A stretch of DNA of 64,000 nt, taken from Fibrobacter intestinalis (GTDB taxonomy: Bacteria; Fibrobacterota; Fibrobacteria; Fibrobacterales; Fibrobacteraceae). Positions 37,591 through 46,675 of the stretch are shown here, piece after piece. A program made the position numbers and the translations under genes. The stretch lies in contig NZ_FUWU01000005.1 of the NCBI RefSeq assembly GCF_900167415.1, positions 34,229-98,228 on the forward strand. Direction: 5' to 3'. Positions within the stretch are counted from its first letter, which is position 1. Each line of letters opens with the position of its first letter. The notes beneath the pieces are model-generated. The model saw nothing but the letters and a program-made list of their open reading frames with translations. It ran no database searches and was not told the origin of the DNA.

Positions 37591-38484
37591 GTGGACGAAA
37601 AATTTCGCCGAGCTATCCGAAGAATGACGGGCACGAGCCTGTTGGGTCTGGGTTTTCGCCTGGATCGAATTTCGGAATTGGCAAGCCTTTCGCAGTCGAT
37701 GGATATTCGTTGGTCGATAGCCCTTTATGAACATTTGGACGCGGCGGAATCCAAACCGGAAGAAATGATGTCGGGGAGCGAAATGATTTCCTACGGGAAT
37801 GCCGCGTGGAAATTGGCTTCAGAAGATTTTCCCGCCATCCTCGAAGAGTATCGGCAGAAGTTTGAAGAATTTCGGGCGAAGTGGATGCAGCGTTTTGCAA
37901 CGGATGAAATTTCCCGTCTGCTTTCGCAGAATCAGTATGTTTTAAAAGATGACGCGGGCTGGTTTTATTCTGCTCCGGCGGAAAAATTGAAAACCCTTTA
38001 CTATTCGACGATTCACTTGATGGAAGGAGATGCGGAAAAATTACTGGTCAATTTTTCGGGAAGGATTGAACACATGCAGGATATATTGTCCCGTATGTGG
38101 TATCGGGAAAGCGCAGTCGATGCCGTTTCCAAGATACTGCCTTCTTTAGAGGCCGCATTGCGTTCTAGCGAATATGAACTGGTCGCGAGGCTCCGGGCGT
38201 CCCTCACCGAAATTTCTCGGAAACGTTTTTTGGCGGAATTTAAACCGGCCAGAGAAAAGGCTCGCCACTTTCAGACGATGCGCGCTTGTGCTAAAAATGT
38301 GGGAGCGAATGCGTCGAATATCGCCTATGAAAACGCTTTTCTCGCTTTTACGGATGATTTCTGCGATTATGTTCAGGGCATTGCGCTTTTCATCGGGAAG
38401 TGGTATCGCGACAAATGGCTTTTGTATCTGCGTGGATTTTCGCGTGGACAGTTGGATCTTTTTACTCATAAAACCGTGGGATGA
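37591..38484 (+). CDS. Hypothetical protein of a MotAB-like operon
   Basis: The GTG at 37591 is preferred, with AAGAGG nine bases upstream (a TTG at 37585 is in frame). The 297-residue soluble protein is mostly alpha-helical, with a central helical-bundle-like region and many charged residues, and matches no family by eye. Its stop overlaps the ZorA-like gene start (ATGA), and the four genes 37591-41662 are tightly packed. A cytoplasmic accessory role for the ion motor is inferred from position only. Confidence 0.65.
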   Translation: MDEKFRRAIRRMTGTSLLGLGFRLDRISELASLSQSMDIRWSIALYEHLDAAESKPEEMMSGSEMISYGNAAWKLASEDFPAILEEYRQKFEEFRAKWMQRFATDEISRLLSQNQYVLKDDAGWFYSAPAEKLKTLYYSTIHLMEGDAEKLLVNFSGRIEHMQDILSRMWYRESAVDAVSKILPSLEAALRSSEYELVARLRASLTEISRKRFLAEFKPAREKARHFQTMRACAKNVGANASNIAYENAFLAFTDDFCDYVQGIALFIGKWYRDKWLLYLRGFSRGQLDLFTHKTVG

Positions 38485-40334
38485 AAATGAAAAAATCATT
38501 TTGGACTTTAATTCTTTCTGGAATCGGGGCGATAATTCTCGCAGGGAGCGCTTTTTATTTTGGAGCGCCTCTTTTTGGCTGGCTGATTATGGCGGCGATT
38601 TTTGTCATCTATCTGATGTCGGCGTGGAAAATTTTTCGCGGGATTGCCTCTGCGGAAGCGGAACGGAATCTTGTGGAAAAATGCAGGGAGGCGTGTGATG
38701 CCGGCAAGGAGCCTTTTGCAAGCGACGTTCAAGCGGATGGTCTGCTGTCCGCCAGAATTCGCTTTATGAAGAATTTGGTCGCTCGGCGTGTTTCCTTGAC
38801 GGCGCAGGATTTGCCCATTTTAAAATCGACCTGGAGCGCAGCGGAAGATTCTCTTGTCAAAAACAACAGCGGGATTGTGGTGCTGCTCGGCTTGATGGGA
38901 ACGTTTTTTGGATTGATGCTTTCCATCAATGCGGCAGGAGGAGCCATTGACGCTTCGGCAACTTCGGAAACGACGCTGGGAATTATCCAGAATATCTTTG
39001 CGAGCATGAAGGGCATTTTCGGTTCTTCGCTTTGTGGGCTTTGGGCGGCTCTCGTTCTAAACGCGGTCCATGCGACCTACCAAAAGGAACATGACGATTT
39101 GATTGGCGAATTGGACGAATTTACGCTTTTCTATTTGATCCCGAAGACGGCGCCGACCCAAAATTCCGCCGTGGATGAAATTCGTCATCTGATGGACGCT
39201 TTGAAAGCTTCGGACTTGGCTCGTGCTGAAGATTTCCGCGGAATGATTGAAGCGTCGAAATCGGCAGAAGCTTCCCGAACGCAAGCACTCGCTGAAAGCA
39301 TGAATGTATTGCAAACGGCTCAACAGCAGGCGTTCGCGGAATGGCAGCAACAGCAAAAACAGAATTTGATGGACTTGCAAAATTCCTTTGCGGCAAGCGT
39401 TTCCAAGGTTGGCGAACAGGCTGTTGGCGATTTGGCGTCAGCACAGAAAACGGCGCTGGAAGGCATGCTGTCTGTTGTTCAAAAATCTGCCGAAGACTTG
39501 TCCGCTATTCAAAAGAAGACGTTGGAAGAATTTTCTGCGTCGGGCAAAAACGCTTCGGCGGAACTTTGTGCTTCTCTTTCGCAGGTTACGGCAGGGCTTG
39601 TCGAAGAAATGCAAAAATTGTCCACGAGCGTTCGCTCCATTGAATCGGGAGTGGTCGATGGATTGGAAAAGGAAATTTCAAATCTTTCTGACAGCGTGGC
39701 GACATCGATTTCAAATCATCTAGAACAGCAGATGACAAATTCCGAACAGCAATGGAGTTCGTTTATGCAGTCCCTGAAGGAATCCATGGAACAGGTGGCG
39801 GCAGCTGAAAAGAATGGGCTTGAAATTCTTCATGGCGTCGCCGAAGAAGTGGCTTCGCGGGCGAACGACTCTTCTGTCGGGCTTTCCGAAACGGTAACTC
39901 GCGAAATCGAAAATCTTTCCCAAAAAGTGCAATCGTCGTTTACGGAACTGGCCAAGTCTTCGGAAACGCTTGTGGCTTCCGAGCGGGATTTGATTGCTGG
40001 CATTGAAAACCGGGTGCAAAAGCTCAACGAATCCACGGATTCGCTGGGAACGGGAATTGAAGAAACCGCAAAGTTGATGCGCGTCAATCAGTCGGAATTG
40101 GCTGCCAATTTGGAAATGTTTGGCAAAGGAATCGAAGCGGTTCTTTTGAAACTTTCTGGCGATGTTCCCGAACGGGAAAACGAACAGAATTTTATCGAAC
40201 AGTTGAACGCGTCGTTGCAATCCTTCCAGGAACGCTCCGGCGAAGTGCTGCTTGAAAACGCCCTTAAAACGCAGGAAATCTTGTTGGAAATTTTGGATCA
40301 GGTTCAAAAGACTCCCGCAAAGAAGGCTGAATAA
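38481..40334 (+). CDS. MotA/TolQ/ExbB-family channel protein with long coiled-coil tail (ZorA-like)
   Basis: The 617-residue protein starts with two membrane helices (FWTLILSGIGAIILAGSAFY; LFGWLIMAAIFVIYLM). A MotA/TolQ/ExbB-type core follows (about 120-210) with VVLLGLMGTFFGLMLSI and MKGIFGSSLCGLWAALVLN, giving about four to five helices overall. Residues about 240-610 form a very long Gln/Glu/Ser/Ala-rich coiled coil in the cytoplasm. A motor core plus long tail is the plan of ZorA and related 5-TM ion-driven motors. The gene is directly followed by a ZorB/MotB-like partner. The role in the cell is unknown. Confidence 0.78.
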   Translation: MKMKKSFWTLILSGIGAIILAGSAFYFGAPLFGWLIMAAIFVIYLMSAWKIFRGIASAEAERNLVEKCREACDAGKEPFASDVQADGLLSARIRFMKNLVARRVSLTAQDLPILKSTWSAAEDSLVKNNSGIVVLLGLMGTFFGLMLSINAAGGAIDASATSETTLGIIQNIFASMKGIFGSSLCGLWAALVLNAVHATYQKEHDDLIGELDEFTLFYLIPKTAPTQNSAVDEIRHLMDALKASDLARAEDFRGMIEASKSAEASRTQALAESMNVLQTAQQQAFAEWQQQQKQNLMDLQNSFAASVSKVGEQAVGDLASAQKTALEGMLSVVQKSAEDLSAIQKKTLEEFSASGKNASAELCASLSQVTAGLVEEMQKLSTSVRSIESGVVDGLEKEISNLSDSVATSISNHLEQQMTNSEQQWSSFMQSLKESMEQVAAAEKNGLEILHGVAEEVASRANDSSVGLSETVTREIENLSQKVQSSFTELAKSSETLVASERDLIAGIENRVQKLNESTDSLGTGIEETAKLMRVNQSELAANLEMFGKGIEAVLLKLSGDVPERENEQNFIEQLNASLQSFQERSGEVLLENALKTQEILLEILDQVQKTPAKKAE

Positions 40335-40337
40335 TTC

Positions 40338-40982
40338 ATGCGTAAACCGAGTGAAGAAAAACACTGGCTTGTTTTTACCGATTTGACGGCGGGTCTGTTG
40401 GCGTTGTTTATTCTGGCCTTTGTCGCCATGACGACGATGAAAGAAAAAAAAGCTGAAGCTTTGACCCGAACGGAACAAGAAGTGGTTAGCTGCCAAGAAG
40501 AGATGCGCCGGGTCGCCAAAGAACGGAACGCCCTGCTTTCTCAAAGTTTAAAGGCTCCGTTGGAAAAGGGAATCATCGCTCTTGAAAACGGAAACATTTT
40601 AATCCAGACTTCGGTTTTGTTTCCGCGAAATGGAGCGGACTTGACCAGCGAAGGGGAAAACGTCATCAGTTCCATTGGCGCGGGCTTGCAAGATGTGCTG
40701 GACACGGGCGATGCCATCATGGTTTCCGGATTTACCGACGATACGCCGACCAATTCGCCGACTTACACCAACTGGAATCTTTCGACGGAACGCGCCGTCA
40801 ATGTGGTAAAGGCTTTGATTCGGCAAGGCTTTCCCGCTGAACGCGTATTTGCCGCGGGCTTTGGCGAAAACCATCCGCGAGTGCCGAATACCAGTGAAAA
40901 AAATCGTAGCCTGAATCGCCGCGTAGAAATAGGCGTGACTCCGATTCGCCGCTCCAATACCTTTGAGGTTCCGCAGGAATGA
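40338..40982 (+). CDS. MotB/ZorB-like stator protein with OmpA domain
   Basis: The 214-residue protein has one N-terminal membrane helix preceded by HWLVFTDLTAGLLALFIL. The Asp just before the helix sits where MotB and ZorB have their proton-binding Asp. A short coiled segment and an OmpA-like peptidoglycan-binding domain (about 85-205) follow: VSGFTDDTPT, NWNLSTERAVNVVKAL, FGENHPRVPN, NRSLNRRVEIGV. With the upstream 617-residue protein it should form an ion-driven rotary stator anchored to the cell wall. The following gene starts within its stop (ATGA). Confidence 0.82.
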   Translation: MRKPSEEKHWLVFTDLTAGLLALFILAFVAMTTMKEKKAEALTRTEQEVVSCQEEMRRVAKERNALLSQSLKAPLEKGIIALENGNILIQTSVLFPRNGADLTSEGENVISSIGAGLQDVLDTGDAIMVSGFTDDTPTNSPTYTNWNLSTERAVNVVKALIRQGFPAERVFAAGFGENHPRVPNTSEKNRSLNRRVEIGVTPIRRSNTFEVPQE

Positions 40983-41662
40983 GCGAATCCGTTTTAGCCG
41001 AATATGCAGCTTTGAAAAATAGGGTGGACGATCTTCGCAAAAAGGAACGTCTGCCTTATTGGCGTTTGGTTTATGCGGATTTTTCTCTTTCGCGAATTGC
41101 GGAATACCTAACGCTGGAAAAATCGGGAGAAGCGCAGGAATTGTTGTGGCGTTTAAATCGCTGGGTCGAGGAGCATGAACGGGAACTGGATCGGACGGCC
41201 AAACCTGAACCCGCTAAAATTTCCATTTGGAATGCGGATTTTGTTCAAAAGTTGCTGGATGCTTTGCAGGCGAAAATTACCGCAAAAAATCACTTGATTC
41301 CGGTGGCGGAAAGAATTTCATTTTCTAAAAGTATGGAGCTGGCGAAAAAACGGTTTGCCGAAGGAAATTTGGACGGCACTTATTCGGAGCTTTTTTCGTT
41401 GCGAAATCTGCTGATTGCTCGGTTGCGCCGTTCTTACCGGGCACGCGCTGCGATGCTGCTTTATAGTCGACAATCGACGGCATTTGGGCGTTTGCCTACG
41501 GGGGCAGTGGTCGGTTTGTATAATTCGGAGCGAACTCTGGAAAATGCTCTTTCTTTGGTGGGAGAGCGTGACGCCATCTGGGTAGAAGATTTTTTGGAAC
41601 TCTACGACTCCCTTTCTAAAATTACGGAGCGTTTGGCTCCTGCGGTGAGGAAGCGGAGGTAG
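40979..41662 (+). CDS. Hypothetical protein coupled to the MotAB-like pair
   Basis: The 227-residue soluble, helix-rich protein has no signal and no recognised motif. The start overlaps the ZorB-like stop (ATGA), so it is almost certainly expressed with the motor genes. It is the last gene of the tightly packed run and is followed by a lower-GC lipoprotein gene. Confidence 0.65.
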   Translation: MSESVLAEYAALKNRVDDLRKKERLPYWRLVYADFSLSRIAEYLTLEKSGEAQELLWRLNRWVEEHERELDRTAKPEPAKISIWNADFVQKLLDALQAKITAKNHLIPVAERISFSKSMELAKKRFAEGNLDGTYSELFSLRNLLIARLRRSYRARAAMLLYSRQSTAFGRLPTGAVVGLYNSERTLENALSLVGERDAIWVEDFLELYDSLSKITERLAPAVRKRR

Positions 41663-41686
41663 GGATGGTAAGTAGCGTCATATAAA

Positions 41687-42229
41687 ATGAAAAGACTGTG
41701 TTGGCTGTTTTGTTTCATGTGTGTCATCGGTTGTGCTACAACGGAAATTAGCGGATTTTCAAATCCTAACGTTGATTTTAGTTTGTACAAAAAAATAGCG
41801 GTCTTGGGAAATGTTCGCGATATTGCATTTCGGAAAATACTTGAATATGATTTGGCAAATTCTTTTGATTCGGAAAAAATAGATGCAATCCCAGTGATAT
41901 CAATTGCATCTCCGATAAAAAATTATACCAAAAAAGAATTTGTCAAAATAATGAGGAAAAATAAAATTGATGCGTTGTTGTCCGTTGAGGTTATTTCTTC
42001 TTCTAAAGAGACCAGTTATGTCCAAATAGGAAATGTTTTTTCCCCAGTTTCTTCCCCACAAATAAGTTTTGAAATTATTTTAAAAGATGTAAAATCCGGT
42101 AAAATTGCATTTAAGTTGACCGCAAATTCGGAAGGGGATTCTATGTCGGCAATTTCCAAATCGCTTGCTGAAAAAATTGTTGAAATATATATGGCAGAAC
42201 TTTTTGATGATTCTGGTGTATTTGAATAA
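41687..42229 (+). CDS. Small lipoprotein, A/T-rich
   Basis: The signal CWLFCFMCVIGCATTEISG gives the lipidated Cys at residue 16. The 180-residue protein has a mixed alpha/beta look (KKIAVLGNVRDIAF; KIDALLSVEVIS; FEIILKDVKSGKIAFKL), similar in plan to LpoB/CsgG-like periplasmic folds, without a clear match. Codon use is notably richer in A/T than in neighbouring genes, which hints at later acquisition. It is convergent with argH. Confidence 0.65.
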   Translation: MKRLCWLFCFMCVIGCATTEISGFSNPNVDFSLYKKIAVLGNVRDIAFRKILEYDLANSFDSEKIDAIPVISIASPIKNYTKKEFVKIMRKNKIDALLSVEVISSSKETSYVQIGNVFSPVSSPQISFEIILKDVKSGKIAFKLTANSEGDSMSAISKSLAEKIVEIYMAELFDDSGVFE

Positions 42230-42233
42230 TTCA

Positions 42234-42259
42234 TAAAAAAGACCAGCCATTGGCTGGTC
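42234..42259 (-). terminator. argH terminator
   Basis: On the minus strand GACCAGCC-AAT-GGCTGGTC is followed by TTTTTTAT. The hairpin lies 14 bp past the argH stop and in the 5-bp to 30-bp space after the convergent lipoprotein gene. Confidence 0.88.
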
Positions 42260-42273
42260 CCGAAAATTTCCGT

Positions 42274-43668
42274 CTATTCTTTTTTCAAAATCGTTTCCGC
42301 TTTTTTGAATTCTTCCTTTACCGAGTTCAAACCGGTTCCGCCTTCGATATTTCGTTTGCTCACGGAATAAGCGAAAGTCAGCCGCTTCTTGACGCTCTTC
42401 GGATTGGGAACGCCTTTCGCGGCCCATTCTTCATCGGGCAAGTCCGTAAACTGCTTTCCGAGTTTTGCAGCTTCGCCAACCAGACTTCCGACAATGCGGT
42501 GGGCGTCCCGGAAGGGAATGCCGTCTTCGACCAGAATGTCGGCAAGGTCCGTGGCCAGCAGGGCGGGGAGCATCCTGTCTTCCATATTTTCAAAATTCCA
42601 TTTGGCGGTGGCAATGGCCTCGTTCATGACGCGCAGGATTACATTGACGGTGTGAACGCTGTCAAATACGGGCTGCTTGTCTTCTTGCAAATCGCGACTG
42701 TAAGAAAGTGGTGCGCCTTTTACCAAGGTGAATAGGGCGCTGAAATTGCCAAGGGTGCGTCCCGATTTTCCGCGGATGAGTTCCATCGAGTCCGGATTCT
42801 TTTTTTGCGGCATCATAGAAGACCCGCTGGAGAAGGCGTCCGAAAGATTCAGGTAGCCGAATTCGCTCGAACTCCAAATCACAAAATCTTCGGCGTAGCG
42901 GCTGAGCGTGTTGGCGATAATGGCGAGGTCGCTCAAAAATTCCAGAGCCATGTCGCGATGGCTGACGGCATCAATGCTGTTGGCGCTAGGGCGTTCAAAT
43001 CCGAGTTCTTTGGCGACAAGGGAACGCTGGTAGGGAAATGCGGAACCGGCCATGGCACCGCTGCCTAGAGGCAATTCCACATGGAGCTGTAAAAAATTGT
43101 CCAGGCGTTTTACGTCGCGGGAAAGCGCAAAGAAAAGGCTCATCAGGTAATGGCTAAAAAGAATCGGCTGGGCTTGCTGCAAGTGGGTGTAACCGGGCAT
43201 CAGTTTGCCGAAATTCTTTTTAGAAACAGCGAGAACGGTCTTTTGCAGTTCCACGACTAGCGCGCGAATTTCTGTTGCCCGATGGCGCATATAAAGTTTG
43301 AAATCCGTGGATACTTGGTCGTTGCGGCTTCTGCCCGTGTGGATTTTTTTGCCGAGGTCGCCGATGCGTTCTGTCAGAACCCGTTCTACCGCCATGTGAA
43401 CATCTTCGTCTGTCGGCAGCCAAAGATTTTTCCCTGCACGAATGTCGGCGAGAATGGATTTCAATCCTTTGCTGATTTTTGCATAATCCGCTTTGCTCAA
43501 AACGCCGGATTCAACCAGACCTTTTCCGTGCCCGAGAGAGCCTTGAATATCTTCTTCCAAAAGTTCCTTGTCGAAATCCAGACTGAAGCTGAGATCTATC
43601 ATGCTTTGAGCCATGCCGCAATCAAAGCGACCGTCCCACATCATTTTTTTGCCGTCTTTCTTGGCCAT
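42274..43668 (-). CDS. argH: Argininosuccinate lyase
   Basis: The 464-residue fumarase/aspartase-superfamily enzyme splits argininosuccinate into arginine and fumarate. It has GRFDCGMAQSMIDLSFSLDFD at the start, DVHMAVERVL, HTGRSRNDQVSTDFKLYMR, GYTHLQQAQPILFSHYL, and the signature SSMMPQKKNPDSMELIRGK with the catalytic-Ser loop. Start ATG 43668 has GAGG seven bases upstream; seven residues of an earlier in-frame start are not used. No other arginine gene is nearby. Confidence 0.95.
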   Translation of the reverse strand: MAKKDGKKMMWDGRFDCGMAQSMIDLSFSLDFDKELLEEDIQGSLGHGKGLVESGVLSKADYAKISKGLKSILADIRAGKNLWLPTDEDVHMAVERVLTERIGDLGKKIHTGRSRNDQVSTDFKLYMRHRATEIRALVVELQKTVLAVSKKNFGKLMPGYTHLQQAQPILFSHYLMSLFFALSRDVKRLDNFLQLHVELPLGSGAMAGSAFPYQRSLVAKELGFERPSANSIDAVSHRDMALEFLSDLAIIANTLSRYAEDFVIWSSSEFGYLNLSDAFSSGSSMMPQKKNPDSMELIRGKSGRTLGNFSALFTLVKGAPLSYSRDLQEDKQPVFDSVHTVNVILRVMNEAIATAKWNFENMEDRMLPALLATDLADILVEDGIPFRDAHRIVGSLVGEAAKLGKQFTDLPDEEWAAKGVPNPKSVKKRLTFAYSVSKRNIEGGTGLNSVKEEFKKAETILKKE

Positions 43669-43761
43669 GTAAAATCCTCGTTTTTGCACAAAGATAAAAA
43701 ATCAGAATTTTCTCGTTGGGATTGGGCGGGAGAACGCAAGTGCTTGATGGTTTTAAACGGC

Positions 43762-43804
43762 AAAAAAAATCGGCCTTTGCTCTGGTTCTTGAGAAAGGCC
43801 GATT
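43762..43804 (-). terminator. Terminator of the PAS-protein gene
   Basis: Minus-strand ATCGGCCTTT pairs with AAAGGCCGAT across a loop of about 15 bases, followed by TTTTTTTTG. It lies 26 bp past the PAS stop. Confidence 0.85.
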
Positions 43805-43829
43805 CGTTGATGGGAGTTAGCAGTAAACT

Positions 43830-44213
43830 TTATAGGGCAATGCTGGCCTGAGGTTCGTAAAGCTCTTGCTCGGTAAGAGAACAATCTTTCATGGGATTTT
43901 CTGCGGAGTCCTTGATTTTTTGAAATGTATTGCGATAGACGATTTTTCCATTGATTTCGATGGCATCCCTAGAAATGCTTGCCATAAAACTGCGCCCCTT
44001 GCGATTTTTGAGGCGTACAATGTAATGGGCGGCTTTGGATGTCGCTTTATGGATGAATGCCGTCCAGTCTTTGCTGTATCGGAAGATGTCCCGAATATAA
44101 TGCCATTCCACTTCTTGAGCCTTGTAACCGAAGAGGCTGCAAAATTTTTGATTGGCGGCGAGCAGACGCCCGTGAACGTTGATTTCGCAAAATGCGGATT
44201 TTTCGCTTTTCAT
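43830..44213 (-). CDS. Stand-alone PAS-domain protein
   Basis: The 127-residue protein is little more than one PAS domain: AFCEINVHGRLLAANQKFCSLFGYKAQEVEW at the start, then FIHKATSKAAHYIVRLKNRKGR and a final strand. No effector domain is attached, so it may sense a ligand for a partner protein, which is unknown. It follows the LamG lipoprotein gene by 9 bp and may share its transcript. A strong terminator closes the unit. Confidence 0.75.
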   Translation of the reverse strand: MKSEKSAFCEINVHGRLLAANQKFCSLFGYKAQEVEWHYIRDIFRYSKDWTAFIHKATSKAAHYIVRLKNRKGRSFMASISRDAIEINGKIVYRNTFQKIKDSAENPMKDCSLTEQELYEPQASIAL

Positions 44214-44222
44214 ACGGACCTC

Positions 44223-45500
44223 CTATTCTTTATAACGGTGTGAAACATCGATGCTTTCTAATGCCGCTGTGGACAATCGAACGTCATCGATGCGAAGGGA
44301 AAGATTTTCTTTGCCAAAATAAATGGGGATGCTGCTCGGGGCGGAAAGAGTGGCAAATGGAGTCGGAGCAGAAGCGACTTGTTTTCCGTTGATAAAAAGA
44401 TTTGTGGAGTCGCCATTCCAGGAGGCGGCGAGATAGTACCAGATATTGTTTTGAACAGGCATTGTGGAAATGGCCGCATTCTTGCAAAGCAGGGAATCTC
44501 CGTTCCCCGAAGCCATAAAGAACGCGAAGGCGGATCCGCTGATATTGCAGGTGTCTTGCACTAGCGCTACGCTGAATACGGCGTTTCCCTGGAATCCGAG
44601 TTTGCCGACGATATTTTTAATTGCGGCGTTTTCCGCTTTGAAGTCGTCGATGTTTACCCACGTTTCGATGCTGAAAGCTTGTGCGCTATCCAGAACGCCG
44701 TTGTCGTTTTCGATGACGGCAAAATCCCCGGCTTCATTTAGTTTTAAAGCGTTTCCGCTGTTACGTCCCTGAGAAATTTCCGCATTGCCGTAAAGCAAAG
44801 CTTTGCCCGAGATGCTGCGAATATCGCTAATGGAATTATCGCTTGCCAAATAATCAAAAGTCCAATAGCCGGCGATTTGATATTCTGTTGAAAGCGGCAA
44901 AATCCAGGAGTAAGAAGACTGGGATTGCGTATTTGCCGTGTCCGCCGGAATGGCGTATTCCTGATTGAGAACAAAACTTTTGTCGGGGGAGTTTACCGCA
45001 ATCGATAGGGAAGATTGGGGAACGTCCGCTAGAATAAAATAGCCGCTGCTGTCCGTGCGAGTGAGCCAGGGGGAGCCCGGAATTTGTACGACCGTTTGCC
45101 CGGCGGGAATTTGCGCCCGTAAATAGACGTGTCCCGAAATGTCGAAGGTTTTGGAGAGCGTCGCTTCCCGACGAATGGAGTGCCCGTTTAGGGAAACCGT
45201 ATCGTAAAAGGCGAAACTGTCGGCGATGGCGCTGATGCCGTAGAGTCCTCTTTCTTTGACCGTCATCGAAAAATTTCCGGTGCGGTCCGTTGTGTCCGAG
45301 AAAATCGTCGAGTTGTTGCCGGTGATGGATTGCATTTGTATGGTGGCATGAGCCGCAGCAGTTCCGTTAGGAAATTTTAAAATGCCGGCGATCGTGTTGG
45401 TTTCTTCGGAGCTGCCGCCAGCGACATCTGTAGAGCAGGAAATGAAAAAAAGAACAGCGAGAACGGAGAGGAGCGTTTTGAAAAATTTTTGTTTTTTCAT
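44223..45500 (-). CDS. Lipoprotein with carboxypeptidase-regulatory-like and LamG-like domains
   Basis: The lipoprotein signal LLSVLAVLFFISC gives Cys at about residue 22. Residues about 35-175 read as repeated Ig-like/carboxypeptidase-regulatory folds (IAGILKFPNGTAAAHATIQM; TFDISGHVYLRAQIPAGQT). Residues about 215-420 are a concanavalin-like LamG domain (WTFDYLASDN, FSIETWVNIDDF, WYYLAASWNGDSTNLFINGK, IYFGKENLSLRIDDVRL). Such domains bind glycans or glycoproteins. The gene overlaps the TIGR02147 regulator stop by four bases, a pairing known in Fibrobacter. Confidence 0.8.
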   Translation of the reverse strand: MKKQKFFKTLLSVLAVLFFISCSTDVAGGSSEETNTIAGILKFPNGTAAAHATIQMQSITGNNSTIFSDTTDRTGNFSMTVKERGLYGISAIADSFAFYDTVSLNGHSIRREATLSKTFDISGHVYLRAQIPAGQTVVQIPGSPWLTRTDSSGYFILADVPQSSLSIAVNSPDKSFVLNQEYAIPADTANTQSQSSYSWILPLSTEYQIAGYWTFDYLASDNSISDIRSISGKALLYGNAEISQGRNSGNALKLNEAGDFAVIENDNGVLDSAQAFSIETWVNIDDFKAENAAIKNIVGKLGFQGNAVFSVALVQDTCNISGSAFAFFMASGNGDSLLCKNAAISTMPVQNNIWYYLAASWNGDSTNLFINGKQVASAPTPFATLSAPSSIPIYFGKENLSLRIDDVRLSTAALESIDVSHRYKE

Positions 45501-46333
45501 GGCGAGCCCTCCTCGGCTGTAGAAAGTTTATGCGTCAGCGGAAAAAATTGGATGTTGAGGCGGTAAACCCTATCTGTCGTGGCGCTTTCGGTGGCGATGT
45601 TGGTGATGCGCCTGCGAAAGTCGGCAATTTCGTTTCGGATTCTGGTCAATGCGGATTCGGGAATGCCCAGAGTCAATCCCGAAATGTCTCGCTCTTGAAC
45701 AGGAACGGCGTCCAGAGATTGAACAGCGAGTTCTCCCATTTGGCGGTGCATATCGCGCACTGCTAGGGAAGGGATTTCCAGATTGCCTGTGGAAATTTGT
45801 CGGTCCGTTTGTGTGAAACGGTTGTCTTTTTGGGTTAAAAATCCCGCTTCGGTTAAAATACGAATGGCTTTTCGGATTTCGGTTGAGGATTTCTTGAAAG
45901 TTAATTTGTCTGCGATTTCAGGAATTTTAGCCGATGGCATTTGCGGAAGGGCTTCTCGAAGAACCGGGGACAGCCAGGATTCGTAATAGTCGTATTGCTC
46001 TTCGCCGACGATTTTGATTTTATTTGCCTTGGCGATTTCCCGCAGAACTTTGAACTTGGCTTTTTTTTGTGAAGCGTCCTTGCTTTGATTCATGGCGACT
46101 AAAGCGCGGAAGTATTCCACGTCTTTTCCGATAAGGCCTGTCGCATGGGCAACGCGTTCTGTTCCCGCTTCGGAAAGATTGGCTTTGCCTTCCATCACAA
46201 GTTTTATAAAAACCGGGGAACTGTAACCGGCAAGGCGGGAAAATTCGCGATAGGAAAATCCATAGGGCTTGCGCTCGGCGTAGAAGTCCTGGAGAAAAAG
46301 GCGAAAATCCGTATAGTGCATTACCTGTTTCAT
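45497..46333 (-). CDS. TIGR02147-family DNA-binding protein
   Basis: Start ATG 46333 (alternatives 46351 and 46321) gives about 278 residues. MHYTDFRLFLQDFYAERK and YGFSYREFSRLAGYSSPVFIK near the start are the typical opening of this paralogous family, first defined in Fibrobacter succinogenes. An HTH-like region follows (FSRLAGYSSP), and a DUF4423-type regulatory domain (about 100-260, with FKKSSTEIRKAIRILTEAGF, a second winged-helix) closes it. The protein probably controls the LamG lipoprotein gene, with which it overlaps by four bases. Confidence 0.8.
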   Translation of the reverse strand: MKQVMHYTDFRLFLQDFYAERKPYGFSYREFSRLAGYSSPVFIKLVMEGKANLSEAGTERVAHATGLIGKDVEYFRALVAMNQSKDASQKKAKFKVLREIAKANKIKIVGEEQYDYYESWLSPVLREALPQMPSAKIPEIADKLTFKKSSTEIRKAIRILTEAGFLTQKDNRFTQTDRQISTGNLEIPSLAVRDMHRQMGELAVQSLDAVPVQERDISGLTLGIPESALTRIRNEIADFRRRITNIATESATTDRVYRLNIQFFPLTHKLSTAEEGSP

Positions 46334-46541
46334 CAAGATGAATATAGTCATTTTTAGTTCAAAAGGCAAATGTTTTATGATACAAAAAATGCTTAAAATG
46401 GAAAAATTTGCATATTTTTGAAAAGTTATTAAAAATGTCAAAATTTTTATGATACGATTGCGAAAACTATTTTCATTCTCCGCCGTGTTTTTGTCGCAAA
46501 GAATCTTTTGAATGCCTTCAAGCGGCCTGAACAGAAGAAAT

Positions 46542-46570
46542 TTTTGCCTAAAATGCGTTCATAGGCAAAA
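46542..46570. repeat. Inverted repeat in the divergent intergenic region
   Basis: TTTTGCCTA pairs with TAGGCAAAA around an 11-base loop. The region 46334-46675 has no gene. It is A/T-rich on the regulator side and must hold the TIGR02147 promoter. Confidence 0.6.
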
Positions 46571-46675
46571 CGGCCTTCCTGTCGTTTTGCTTTTAAAAGT
46601 GGCGGAGGATAAATGGAAAAAGGGGCGGTCCTTGTCGAATTTTACGGGACATTTCAAAAAAGTTGATTCCCCCTC

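Noticed and set aside
37591..41662. A complete Zorya defence system
   Set aside because: The ZorA- and ZorB-like proteins are present in plan, but no ZorC, ZorD helicase or ZorE nuclease is nearby, and the neighbours are housekeeping genes.
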